DNA of 64,000 nt, from positions 1,922,001-1,986,000 of the forward strand of contig NZ_CP126739.1 in the NCBI RefSeq assembly GCF_030246885.1, written 5' to 3'. Below are positions 55,876 through 64,000 of this stretch, piece after piece; the first letter of the stretch is position 1, and every line of letters begins with the position of its first letter. Below the pieces are notes generated by a model. It was not told the DNA's origin. It did no database searches and saw only the letters and a program-made list of their open reading frames with translations. The translations under genes and the position numbers were made by a program. The stretch is from Microbacterium sp. zg-B185. GTDB lineage: Bacteria > Actinomycetota > Actinomycetes > Actinomycetales > Microbacteriaceae.

Positions 55876-58769
55876 CCGGCCTTGCGCACCGCGGTGATGC
55901 CGAGCACCTCCGCCAGGAAGGCGCCCGTGAAGCTGCCTTCCGCCTGCGCCACCTGCTCGGGCGTGCCGGTTGCGACGACCTGGCCGCCGCCGGATCCACC
56001 CTCCGGCCCCAGGTCGATGACCCAGTCCGAAGATTTGATGACGTCCAGGTTGTGCTCGATCACGATCACCGTGTTGCCCTTGTCGACCAGACCGTTGAGC
56101 ACCTCGAGCAGACGCTGCACGTCCTCGAAGTGCAGGCCCGTGGTCGGCTCGTCCAGCACATACACGCTGCGCCCGTTGCTGCGACGCTGGAGCTCGGTGG
56201 CGAGCTTGACGCGCTGCGCCTCGCCACCGCTGAGCGTCGTCGCCGACTGCCCCAGGCGGACATAGCCCAGCCCCACGTCGACCAGGGTCTTCAGGTACCG
56301 GTGGATGGCCTGAATCGGCTCGAAGAAGCCGGCGGCCTCCTCGATCGGCATCTCGAGCACCTCGGCGATGTTCTTGCCCTTGTAGTGGACCGAGAGGGTG
56401 TCGCGGTTGTACCGCTTGCCATGGCAGACCTCGCAGTCCACGTACACGTCGGGGAGGAAGTTCATCTCGATCTTGATCGTGCCGTCGCCCGAGCACGCCT
56501 CGCAGCGCCCGCCCTTGACGTTGAAGCTGAAGCGGCCCGGCTGGTAGCCGCGCACCTTCGCCTCCGGGGTCTCGCTGAACAGCGTCCGGATCCGGTCGAA
56601 CACACCCGTATAGGTCGCCGGGTTCGAGCGGGGCGTCCGGCCGATCGGCGCCTGGTCGACGTGCACGACCTTGTCGAGATTGTCCAGGCCGGTGACCCGG
56701 GTGTGCTTGCCCGCGATGCGACGTGCACCGTTCAGGCGACTGGCCAGCACTTCGTACAGGATGCCGTTCACCAGCGACGACTTGCCCGAGCCGCTGACGC
56801 CGGTCACGGCGGTCATCACGCCGAGCGGGAAGTCGACCGTCACGTTGCGGAGGTTGTTCTCACGCGCCCCGACGACCGTCACCATGCGCTTCTTGTCGAT
56901 GCGACGGCGCTTGGTCGGCGTGGGGATGGATCGCCGGCCGGCCAGGTAGTCGCCGGTGATGGACCGAGGATCGTTCAGCATGTCGGCGAGCGGCCCCGAG
57001 TGCACGACGTGACCGCCGTCGACGCCGGCCCGCGGGCCGATGTCCACCACCCAGTCGGCGGCGTGGATGGTCTCCTCGTCGTGCTCGACGACGATCAGCG
57101 TGTTGCCCAGGTCGCGCAGAGTCAGCAGCGTCTCGATCAGCCGCCGGTTATCGCGCTGGTGCAGACCGATGGAGGGCTCGTCCAGGACGTACAGCACACC
57201 GGTCAGTCCGGAGCCGATCTGCGTCGCCAGGCGGATCCGCTGAGCCTCGCCGCCGGAGAGCGAGCCGGCCGACCGGCTCAGGCTGAGATAGTTCAAGCCG
57301 ACCTGCAGCAGGAAGTTCAGGCGCGCGCGGATCTCCCGCAGCACCTGCGCGGCGATCTTGGCCTCGCGGTCGGTGAGCTTCAGCTGCTCGAAGTACTCCT
57401 GCGCATCGCCGAGGCTCAGGCGCGAGGCATCCGCGATGGAGTGCCCGTGCACGAGAACGGCCAGGACCTCGGGCTTGAGCCGGTCGCCGTTGCAGGACAG
57501 GCACGGCACTTCGCGCAGGTACTCGGACCAGCGCTGGCGCTGCGAGTCCGAATCGGCCTGCACGTACTGACGCTCGATGTACGGCACCACGCCCTCGAAC
57601 CCGGACGAGTAGCGCATCTCACGCCCGTACCGGTTCTTCCACTTGACGGTGACCTTGTAGTTCTCGCCCCGCAGGACCGCCTCCTGCACGTCAAGCCGCA
57701 GGTCGCGCCAGGGGGTGTCCAGCGAGAAGTTCAGATCCGCGGCCAGACCCTCCAGCAGCCGTTCGTAGTACTGGAACAGACCCTTGCCCTGGGTGGTCCA
57801 CGGGATGATCACGCCTTCGCGGATCGACAGCTCGTCGTCGCCGAGCATGAGGTCCACGTCGACCGACATGCGCGTGCCGAGCCCGGAGCACGTCGGGCAG
57901 GCGCCGAAGGGCGCGTTGAACGAGAAGGTGCGCGGCTCGATCTCGGTCAGCTGCAGCGGGTGCCCGTTGGGGCACGCGAGCTTCTCCGAGAACGACTGCC
58001 ACGCGGCATCGCCCTCCTCGTCCACGAAGTTGACCTGCATGATGCCGCCGGCCAGACCCAGCGCCGTCTCCACCGAGTCGGTGACCCGGCTGAGGATGTC
58101 GGGGCCGGCGACCAGCCGGTCCACGACGACGGCGATGTCGTGCTTGTAGCTCTTCTTCAGCACCGGCGGCTCGGCCAGCTGGATGAGCTCGCCGTCGACG
58201 ACCGCACGCGCGTAGCCCTTGGCCGAGAGCTCCTTGAACAGGTCGACGAACTCGCCCTTCTTCTGCGACACGACCGGCGCGACGATCTGGTAGCGGGTCT
58301 TCTCGGGCAGCTCCACGAGCTGATCGGCGATCTGCTGCACCGTCTGACGCTGGATGACCTCACCGCACACCGGACAGTGCGGTACCCCGATGCGCGCCCA
58401 CAGCAGGCGCATGTAGTCATGGATCTCGGTGATCGTGCCGACCGTCGAACGCGGGTTGCGGTTGGTCGACTTCTGATCGATCGAGACAGCGGGACTCAGT
58501 CCCTCGATGAAGTCGACATCGGGCCGGTCCACCTGCCCGAGGAACTGACGTGCGTACGCGCTGAGCGATTCGACGTAGCGGCGCTGGCCTTCGGCGAAGA
58601 TCGTGTCGAACGCGAGGCTGGACTTGCCCGACCCGCTGAGCCCGGTGAACACCACGAGGGAATCGCGTGGAATGTCGAGGTCCACGTTCTTGAGATTGTG
58701 AACGCGGGCACCGCGAACACTCAGCTTTCCACTGGAGTTTCCGGGCGCGGCGACAGGGACGATGGGCAC
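55872..58769 (-). CDS. uvrA: excinuclease ABC subunit A
   Basis: DNA-damage-recognition ATPase of nucleotide excision repair. The 965 aa have two ABC domains: Walker [18 protein letters not shown] with later signature [16 protein letters not shown], and Walker [20 protein letters not shown] with [12 protein letters not shown]; zinc Cys pairs in [27 protein letters not shown] and [10 protein letters not shown]. Two GTG codons (58772 and 58769) are possible starts; I use 58769 because TAGACT lies exactly six bases before it. No ribosome site and no LexA-like box were seen. The start lies just after a hairpin ending the 5'-nucleotidase gene. Confidence 0.97.
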   Translation of the reverse strand: MPIVPVAAPGNSSGKLSVRGARVHNLKNVDLDIPRDSLVVFTGLSGSGKSSLAFDTIFAEGQRRYVESLSAYARQFLGQVDRPDVDFIEGLSPAVSIDQKSTNRNPRSTVGTITEIHDYMRLLWARIGVPHCPVCGEVIQRQTVQQIADQLVELPEKTRYQIVAPVVSQKKGEFVDLFKELSAKGYARAVVDGELIQLAEPPVLKKSYKHDIAVVVDRLVAGPDILSRVTDSVETALGLAGGIMQVNFVDEEGDAAWQSFSEKLACPNGHPLQLTEIEPRTFSFNAPFGACPTCSGLGTRMSVDVDLMLGDDELSIREGVIIPWTTQGKGLFQYYERLLEGLAADLNFSLDTPWRDLRLDVQEAVLRGENYKVTVKWKNRYGREMRYSSGFEGVVPYIERQYVQADSDSQRQRWSEYLREVPCLSCNGDRLKPEVLAVLVHGHSIADASRLSLGDAQEYFEQLKLTDREAKIAAQVLREIRARLNFLLQVGLNYLSLSRSAGSLSGGEAQRIRLATQIGSGLTGVLYVLDEPSIGLHQRDNRRLIETLLTLRDLGNTLIVVEHDEETIHAADWVVDIGPRAGVDGGHVVHSGPLADMLNDPRSITGDYLAGRRSIPTPTKRRRIDKKRMVTVVGARENNLRNVTVDFPLGVMTAVTGVSGSGKSSLVNGILYEVLASRLNGARRIAGKHTRVTGLDNLDKVVHVDQAPIGRTPRSNPATYTGVFDRIRTLFSETPEAKVRGYQPGRFSFNVKGGRCEACSGDGTIKIEMNFLPDVYVDCEVCHGKRYNRDTLSVHYKGKNIAEVLEMPIEEAAGFFEPIQAIHRYLKTLVDVGLGYVRLGQSATTLSGGEAQRVKLATELQRRSNGRSVYVLDEPTTGLHFEDVQRLLEVLNGLVDKGNTVIVIEHNLDVIKSSDWVIDLGPEGGSGGGQVVATGTPEQVAQAEGSFTGAFLAEVLGITAVRKAG

Positions 58770-58775
58770 CACACA

Positions 58776-58781
58776 AGTCTA
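58776..58781 (-). promoter_or_regulatory. uvrA: leaderless -10 (TAGACT) for uvrA
   Basis: TAGACT, then six bases, then GTG 58769; directly downstream of the hairpin at 58782-58817. Confidence 0.5.
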
Positions 58782-58817
58782 GGCGGGGCCTCCGACACCA
58801 GCGCCGGAGACCCCGCC
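58782..58817 (-). terminator. probable terminator of the 5'-nucleotidase gene
   Basis: 13-base arms GGCGGGGCCTCCG and CGGAGACCCCGCC with one wobble and a 10-base loop, 26 bases beyond the stop at 58844. Confidence 0.6.
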
Positions 58818-58843
58818 TTCACGGGCTGTTGCCAGATGCGCCG

Positions 58844-61261
58844 CTACCGGATGATCACCGGAACGGTTCCGCTGGTGGACGGCTTGACCGTGTCGCTGCC
58901 GGCATACGACGCAGACAGCGCGTGCACGCCCCGGCCGAGGGCCGGGAGCGTCACCTTGACGGTCCCGTGGTCCTGGGCGGTGAGGGTGGCCGTGGCGATC
59001 ACCTCGCTGCCGTCGCGGATCGTGACCTCCCCGGTCACCGGTGTCGCGCCCTCCGCGAGCACCAGCACCCGATACTGGATGGCCGCGTTCTGCTTCGCGT
59101 ACAGCTTGTTCGGGATGCCGATGGTGATGCTGCCGGCACGGTCGACCGTGGTGAGCGCAACCTCGATCGACGTGCCGGTCGCCGCGCCGGTCAGGGTCAG
59201 CGCGATCGCGCCAACCGGGGCGTCCGCCGGCAGCTCGACAGCGACCGAGGCCGTCCCGTAGTCGTCGTACGGTGCCGTGCCGGGCGTCGAGTCCACGGGG
59301 AACGTGCCCAGCACCCGGTCGGCGAGCGAGACGATCAGCTCGGAGTCGCGCACGTCGGTCGCATGGGTCATCGACCACGACCGGACGTCGAAGGCCACCG
59401 TGGATCCGAGCTCGTAGGCAGTCGGCGCGTCCTGCGGGAACGCGACCTCCACGGCGTGCTGCGCGTAGTCGACGGGAAGCGGCGTCGATGCGGCGAAGGC
59501 GCCCATGTAGTCCACCATCGCCGCCAGGTCGACCTTGCCCGTATCCCTCTTGCCGGTGCCGTTCGCGAACTCGCGGAAGTTGTCGCCGCCGGTGGAGAGG
59601 AAGGAATTGACCGTCACGGAGTAGCTCGCGGTCAGGTCGATCGGCTCGCCGTGCAGCCACATTCCGGTCACGGTGCCCTGCGGAGCCGAATAGGGGGCGC
59701 GCAGCGATTCGTCCTCCGGAGTGGTCGGGTTGTCCAGCTCCTGCTCGGACACGGTCTGCTGCGTGTAGGTGTACTCGAAGCCCTCCGAGACCCCCAAGCG
59801 CAGGAAGGGCCGCGTGGGCAGCTTGTTGAAGGCGTCCCGCTGCCACTGCTGCTCGAGCACGGATTTGATCTGCGCCCCGGTCAGCTGCAGGTTGACCAGG
59901 GTGTTCGCGAAGGATTGCACCGCCGCCGCCTGACGGACCGTGACGACCCGCGGATACGATCCGTCGCCGGGGTCCACTCCGGTCATGTCGGCGCGCAGGC
60001 CGCCCGGGTTCATGAACGCGATCTGGGAGGCACCGGACTCCGGCGCCTCGGTCGCCCACTGCTGCACCTCCGCGACCAGATTTCCCAGCGTGGATTCGCC
60101 GCCGCGGTTCTCGATGCGCGCGCCCTCCGCGTTGAGCACCTGTGCACGGTTGAAGGGTCCGCCGATCGTGCCCAGCTCCACCGCGCCCAGGGCGTCGGCT
60201 TCCGTCGCGGCCCGCGACACGATTCCCGCGACGGCCGTGTCGGCCGGGTAGCGCGGCGACTCGACCGGATCCTCCAGCTTCAGCAGCGCCTGGGACACCG
60301 CCGAGACCGCACCGGTCGCGCCGTCGACGGTGAACTGGAGCTGGTTGAGGTTGGTGCCATACTGCCCGGCGGAGACGACCGGGCGGTCCGTGACGGCACG
60401 TCCTTCGCTCGCCCACTGCGCGACCGGGAACGAGCAGTCGTACGCGAGGTGGGTGTGGCCGGATACGATCGCGTCCACGTCGGCCGAGACGTTGTTGACG
60501 ATGTCGGCCCATGGGCCGGTGTCGTCCATGGTCGCGCAGTCCGTCGTCGGGGCGCCCTCGTGCACCAGCATGACGACGAGGTCCGCGCCGCCGGCGACGA
60601 GTGCCGCGGCTTCGGTGTTGACGGACTCGATGATCGGCAGGACGTCGATGTCGGCGATTCCCCCGGGGCTGACCAGAGCCCGCAGCTCCTCGGTGACGGC
60701 ACCGACGAAGCCCACCGACACGTCGCCGAATTCCTGGATCCACGTGGGGGGGACCGCCGGTTCGCCGGTGGATCTCACCCTCAGGTTCGCCGCGATGTAC
60801 TCCCACTCGGCGCCGCCGTAGGGGTTCGTGGTCGGGTCGTACGGCGCCATCACGCGCTCGACCAGATCGGCGTAGCCCTGATCCAGTTCATGATTGCCCA
60901 CCGCCGACACGTCCAGGCCCGCTCCGTTGAGGGCGTCGATCGTCGGTTTGTCGCTCTGGATGAAGGATTCGAACGTGGAGGCGCCGATCAGGTCACCCGC
61001 CGCGGCGAAGACGGTATTCGGGTTCTCCGCACGCAGCTGCGTGACGGCACCGGCCAGCACCGCTGCTCCGGCTTCGCCGTTGGTCGTGTTGTTGAGGATC
61101 CGACCGTGGAAGTCGTTGGTGGCGAGGATCTGAACGACAATGGGTGCGGCATGGGCTGCCGGGGTGGTGAGGGCACCGGCGCCGAGCGCGAGGATCGTGG
61201 CTGCAGCTGCGACGGAGAGCCGTCGGCCGGTGCGGGAGAGGGACTGTGACCGGGATCGCAT
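58844..61261 (-). CDS. secreted 5'-nucleotidase / bifunctional UDP-sugar hydrolase (UshA-like)
   Basis: An 805-aa exported metallophosphoesterase. It has a signal peptide (about 1-38, hydrophobic AAAATILALGAGAL, cleavage near AHA/AP), then the calcineurin-like domain with ATNDFHGRI, NHELDQGYADL and VSGHTHLAYDCSF, then the 5'-nucleotidase C-terminal domain (FMNPGGLRADMTG, VNSFLSTGGDNFREF), and finally Ig-like/beta repeats (about 690-805). No LPXTG or membrane anchor is visible, so probably released or loosely held. Start ATG 61261 has AGAGG 6 bases upstream; ATG 61267 is too close to it. Degrades extracellular nucleotides for phosphate/nucleoside supply. Confidence 0.93.
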   Translation of the reverse strand: MRSRSQSLSRTGRRLSVAAAATILALGAGALTTPAAHAAPIVVQILATNDFHGRILNNTTNGEAGAAVLAGAVTQLRAENPNTVFAAAGDLIGASTFESFIQSDKPTIDALNGAGLDVSAVGNHELDQGYADLVERVMAPYDPTTNPYGGAEWEYIAANLRVRSTGEPAVPPTWIQEFGDVSVGFVGAVTEELRALVSPGGIADIDVLPIIESVNTEAAALVAGGADLVVMLVHEGAPTTDCATMDDTGPWADIVNNVSADVDAIVSGHTHLAYDCSFPVAQWASEGRAVTDRPVVSAGQYGTNLNQLQFTVDGATGAVSAVSQALLKLEDPVESPRYPADTAVAGIVSRAATEADALGAVELGTIGGPFNRAQVLNAEGARIENRGGESTLGNLVAEVQQWATEAPESGASQIAFMNPGGLRADMTGVDPGDGSYPRVVTVRQAAAVQSFANTLVNLQLTGAQIKSVLEQQWQRDAFNKLPTRPFLRLGVSEGFEYTYTQQTVSEQELDNPTTPEDESLRAPYSAPQGTVTGMWLHGEPIDLTASYSVTVNSFLSTGGDNFREFANGTGKRDTGKVDLAAMVDYMGAFAASTPLPVDYAQHAVEVAFPQDAPTAYELGSTVAFDVRSWSMTHATDVRDSELIVSLADRVLGTFPVDSTPGTAPYDDYGTASVAVELPADAPVGAIALTLTGAATGTSIEVALTTVDRAGSITIGIPNKLYAKQNAAIQYRVLVLAEGATPVTGEVTIRDGSEVIATATLTAQDHGTVKVTLPALGRGVHALSASYAGSDTVKPSTSGTVPVIIR

Positions 61262-61426
61262 GGACATCCTCTGAGGTCGGATCGATGGGGGGACGATTAC
61301 CGCCGGGGCTGCGCGCGTTGTCGGTGCCACGCTGCACCTCGAAAAAGCCTAGAAGCCGATCCGCGACTTGCCAATGGGCTCGGCGACAGTTCACCGTTGC
61401 GTCCGCAACCGGCCGCTCGCGGTCGC

Positions 61427-61870
61427 TCAGCGTTCCGCTGCGACGGGCGCACGGCCGGCGAAACGCACCAGCGCCTCGCGGATGCCGGAGATCTCGGCGG
61501 CGTCCATCCCCACGCGTGCCATGATCTGGTGTGGCACCCGCAGCGCGTCCTCGCGCAGCGCCTCGCCCTGCCGGGTGAGGGCGATGTCGAGGACCCGCTC
61601 GTCGTCGCTGCGCCGGGTGCGGGTGACCCGCCCTTGGGATTCCAGCCGCTTGATGAGCGGGGACAGCGTCGCCGGTTCCATCGCCAGCTCCCCCGCCAGC
61701 TCGCCGAGCGAGCGCGGGGATTTCTCCCACAGCGCCAGCAGGACGAGATACTGCGGGTGTGTCAGCCCGAGCGGCTCGAGAACCGGCCGATACAGGGCCA
61801 CCACGTTGCGGGCGGCCGTGACGATGGCGAAGCAGAGCTGGTTCTCCAGCGCCAGGATGTTCTCGGTCAT
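61427..61870 (-). CDS. MarR-family transcriptional regulator
   Basis: A 147-aa winged-helix regulator. The family fold shows LVLLALWEKSPRSLGELAGE, LAMEPATLSPLIKRLESQGRV (recognition helix) and the wing TRTRRSDDERVLDIALTRQG. Divergent from a 78-aa zinc-ribbon gene, with an inverted repeat TTAGT-AC-ACTAA in the 41-base gap that overlaps that gene's -10, so it probably represses it and itself. ATG 61870 has TATGAT exactly six bases before it (leaderless). The signal sensed is unknown; OhrR-like redox Cys is absent at the usual N-terminal place, though one Cys is present near residue 13. Confidence 0.88.
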   Translation of the reverse strand: MTENILALENQLCFAIVTAARNVVALYRPVLEPLGLTHPQYLVLLALWEKSPRSLGELAGELAMEPATLSPLIKRLESQGRVTRTRRSDDERVLDIALTRQGEALREDALRVPHQIMARVGMDAAEISGIREALVRFAGRAPVAAER

Positions 61871-61876
61871 GAGGGA

Positions 61877-61882
61877 ATCATA
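61877..61882 (-). promoter_or_regulatory. leaderless -10 (TATGAT) for the MarR gene
   Basis: TATGAT, six bases, ATG 61870, within the divergent gap. Confidence 0.55.
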
Positions 61883-61895
61883 TCGACACGAATAG

Positions 61896-61907
61896 TTAGT
61901 ACACTAA
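61896..61907. promoter_or_regulatory. MarR operator TTAGT-AC-ACTAA with leaderless -10 of the 78-aa gene
   Basis: A perfect 5-base inverted repeat around two bases. The -10 TACACT (61900-61905) of the plus-strand gene lies inside it, six bases before ATG 61912, so binding would block transcription. Confidence 0.6.
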
Positions 61908-61911
61908 TCAC

Positions 61912-62148
61912 ATGAGTGACGACAGGATGCCCCTCCGGCAGCGGGTCCGCCAAGCCGGCGGCTGGTACGCGTGGTTCAACACGAACCTCATCCGCCTGGC
62001 CGGCCCGGCAGCCGTCGGTCCGTACGAGACGACGCCGCCGCCCTCAGTGGCCGAGCGGGCCGACCGGGCGTGCCCCCTGTGCGGTCACCCGATGACGGCC
62101 CACACGTTCGACCGATCCGGTCCCAAGCCGCTGATGCACTGCCCGTGA
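61912..62148 (+). CDS. 78-aa conserved protein with C-terminal zinc-ribbon-like site
   Basis: A small protein of unknown function. Its C-terminal CPLCGHPMTAHTFDRSG (54-70) and MHCP hold Cys54, Cys57, His59, His64, His76 and Cys77, able to bind one zinc. The N-terminal half has a Trp/Tyr-rich amphipathic stretch (WYAWFNTNLIRLAG, 18-31). The frame is complete, starts six bases after a good -10, and lies opposite the MarR regulator, which supports expression. Ends 14 bases before the convergent uvrB stop. Confidence 0.72.
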   Translation: MSDDRMPLRQRVRQAGGWYAWFNTNLIRLAGPAAVGPYETTPPPSVAERADRACPLCGHPMTAHTFDRSGPKPLMHCP

Positions 62149-62161
62149 CCGCCGGGCGCGC

Positions 62162-64000
62162 TCACGCATGCCCGGCGCGCTCCATGGCGCGCAGCTCCTT
62201 CTTCATGTCCTGCACCTCGTCGCGCAGACGCGCCGCCAGTTCGAACTTCAGTTCGCCGGCGGCGACCAGCATCTGGTTGGACAGATCCGCGATCGTGGCC
62301 TCGAGCTGATCGGCGCCCTCCGCGGCGATCCCCTCTCGGCGCAGGCGCGGCGTCGGGGACTTGCCCTTGCCGGACTTGGACATCGCGGCGTGCCGCCGAG
62401 AGAGCATGTCGGCGGTGTCGGCGCCCTCCCGGGCCAGCACCTCGGTGATGTCGGCGATCCGCTTTCGCAGCGGTGTCGGATCGATGCCGTGCTCGAGGTT
62501 GTACGCGACCTGCTTCTCGCGGCGCCGATCGGTCTCTCCGATCGCGGCCTTCATCGAGTCGGTGATGGTGTCGGCGTACATGTGCACCTCGCCGGAGACG
62601 TTTCGAGCTGCCCGGCCGATGGTCTGGATCAGCGAGGTCCCGGAACGGAGGAATCCCTCTTTGTCGGCATCCAGGATCGCCACGAGGGAGACCTCCGGCA
62701 GGTCCAGCCCCTCGCGGAGCAGATTGATCCCGACCAGCACGTCGTACACCCCGGCGCGCAGCTCGGTCAGCAGCTCAACGCGGCGCAGCGTGTCGACGTC
62801 GGAGTGCAGATAGCGGACCCGGACTCCGTGCTCGCTGAGGAAGTCGGTCAGCTCCTCGGCCATCTTCTTGGTCAGCGTCGTGACCAGCACCCGCTCATCG
62901 CGTTCGGCCCGCACGCGGATCTCCTCGAGCAGATCGTCGATCTGGCCCTTGGACGGCTTGACCACGATCTGCGGATCGACCAGCCCGGTCGGGCGGATGA
63001 TCTGCTCGACCACGCCGTCGGCGATGCCCATCTCGTACCGGCCCGGTGTCGCCGACAGGTACACGGTCTGACCGACGCGATTTTTGAACTCGTCCCAGCG
63101 CAGCGGCCGGTTGTCCATCGCACTGGGCAGGCGGAAACCGTGTTCGACGAGCGTGCGCTTGCGCGAGGCGTCGCCTTCGTACATGGCCCCGATCTGCGGG
63201 ACGGTGGCGTGCGATTCGTCGATCACGACGAGGAAGTCCTCGGGGAAGAAGTCCAGCAGGCAATGCGGCGCCTCGCCGGGTGCGCGTCCGTCGAGATGGC
63301 GCGAGTAGTTCTCGATGCCGGAGCAGAATCCGAGCTGCTGGAGCATCTCGAGGTCGAATGTGGTGCGCATGCGCAGGCGCTGCGCCTCGAGGAGCTTGCC
63401 CTGCGACTCCAGCTCCTTCAGACGGATGGCCAGCTCCGCTTCGATGGTGCCGATCGCCCGTTGCACGGTGTCGGTGCCGGCGACATAGTGCGAGGCCGGG
63501 AAGATCGGCACGGAGTCCAGCTTCTGCACGACGTCGCCGGTCAGCGGGTGCAGCATGTACAGCGCTTCGATCTCGTCGCCGAAGAGCTCGATTCGGATCG
63601 CATACTCCTCGTACACCGGGATGATCTCGATCGTGTCGCCGCGGACACGGAAGTTGCCGCGGGAGAAGTCGACGTCGTTGCGGTTGTACTGCATCGCGAT
63701 GAACTTGCGGATCAGGGCGTCGCGGTCGTACTGCTCCCCCACCTGCAGCGCGACCATCGCACGCAGATACTCCTCGGGCGCGCCGAGGCCGTAGATGCAC
63801 GAGACGGTGGAGACCACCACGACGTCCCGGCGGCTCAGCAGGGAGTTCGTGGTCGAGTGACGCAGGCGTTCGACTTCGGCGTTGACCGAGGAGTCCTTCT
63901 CGATGAAGGTGTCCGTCTGCGGCACGTACGCCTCGGGCTGGTAGTAGTCGTAGTACGAAACGAAGTACTCCACCGCGTTGTTGGGCATGAGGTCGCGGAA
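62162..64000 (-). CDS. uvrB: excinuclease ABC subunit B, 5' end cut by window
   Basis: Helicase-like damage-verification subunit of nucleotide excision repair. The visible 612 residues begin at [20 protein letters not shown], so about 85-90 N-terminal residues, including Walker A, lie beyond the window. Present are [20 protein letters not shown] (beta-hairpin region), the damage-recognition [19 protein letters not shown], the helicase motifs [46 protein letters not shown], and the C-terminal UVR motif ([20 protein letters not shown]) for UvrC contact. uvrA and uvrC lie 3.4-8 kb away on the same strand. Confidence 0.97.
   Translation of the reverse strand, partial: FRDLMPNNAVEYFVSYYDYYQPEAYVPQTDTFIEKDSSVNAEVERLRHSTTNSLLSRRDVVVVSTVSCIYGLGAPEEYLRAMVALQVGEQYDRDALIRKFIAMQYNRNDVDFSRGNFRVRGDTIEIIPVYEEYAIRIELFGDEIEALYMLHPLTGDVVQKLDSVPIFPASHYVAGTDTVQRAIGTIEAELAIRLKELESQGKLLEAQRLRMRTTFDLEMLQQLGFCSGIENYSRHLDGRAPGEAPHCLLDFFPEDFLVVIDESHATVPQIGAMYEGDASRKRTLVEHGFRLPSAMDNRPLRWDEFKNRVGQTVYLSATPGRYEMGIADGVVEQIIRPTGLVDPQIVVKPSKGQIDDLLEEIRVRAERDERVLVTTLTKKMAEELTDFLSEHGVRVRYLHSDVDTLRRVELLTELRAGVYDVLVGINLLREGLDLPEVSLVAILDADKEGFLRSGTSLIQTIGRAARNVSGEVHMYADTITDSMKAAIGETDRRREKQVAYNLEHGIDPTPLRKRIADITEVLAREGADTADMLSRRHAAMSKSGKGKSPTPRLRREGIAAEGADQLEATIADLSNQMLVAAGELKFELAARLRDEVQDMKKELRAMERAGHA

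Overview
The window is chromosomal DNA of a GC-rich Gram-positive actinobacterium, most likely a Microbacteriaceae member close to Microbacterium. The evidence is RbpA and WhiA, the G6PD partner OpcA, an actinobacterial GlgA/GlgC pair, the suf cluster with a Rieske protein, frequent GTG starts, very dense packing with 4-bp start/stop overlaps, and TANNNT -10 boxes placed at the leaderless-transcript distance. Sixty-one protein genes are supported. The two terminal ones are cut by the window ends. I saw no rRNA, tRNA, CRISPR array, insertion sequence or prophage. No gene-free stretch exceeds 300 bases; the longest gaps are the sufB/ctaA divergent region (about 250 b) and the region upstream of the ABC-F gene (about 247 b).

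1-11 kb is a branched-chain amino acid / leucine catabolic island. A minus-strand operon carries acyl-CoA carboxylase beta and alpha, acyl-CoA dehydrogenase, a MaoC hydratase and a CitE-like CoA lyase, all overlapping. A divergent TetR regulator faces it, with two tandem inverted-repeat operators between them. Next come the E1alpha, E1beta and E2 subunits of a branched-chain 2-oxoacid dehydrogenase with a divergent Lrp/AsnC regulator. The order matches the Mycobacterium tuberculosis accD1-accA1-fadE19-Rv2499c-citE-bkdABC locus.

11-23 kb holds mixed genes: an EamA exporter with a divergent CGNR regulator, two alpha/beta hydrolases, a DnaQ-like exonuclease, zinc-free L31 (rpmE2), divergent glgA/glgC, serB, fabG, DUF3099 + small zinc-site protein + SURF1, and an ABC-F protein. 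23-28 kb is a ferric-siderophore uptake operon (flavoprotein reductase, two permeases, ATPase, lipoprotein) under a probable DtxR/IdeR box. 28-35 kb has an MFS exporter with a PatB-type C-S lyase, then the Fe-S assembly operon sufB-sufD-Rieske-sufC-sufT. 35-39 kb has heme A synthase ctaA, a small membrane protein, a Na+/H+ antiporter and ctaB.

39-47 kb is a fully overlapping pentose-phosphate operon (tkt-tal-pgi-zwf-opcA-pgl). 47-56 kb, on the minus strand, carries uvrC-rapZ-whiA, sodA, gap-pgk-tpiA and secG-rbpA. 56-64 kb carries uvrA, a secreted 5'-nucleotidase, a MarR/small-protein pair and uvrB.

Most content is housekeeping. The most notable signals lie in regulatory architecture: thirteen genes with a TANNNT-like -10 hexamer exactly six bases before the start codon (leaderless transcription), tandem TetR operators, an iron box overlapping a leaderless -10, and a palindromic intergenic repeat at 47.4 kb. 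I found no convincing candidate for a wholly new biological system.
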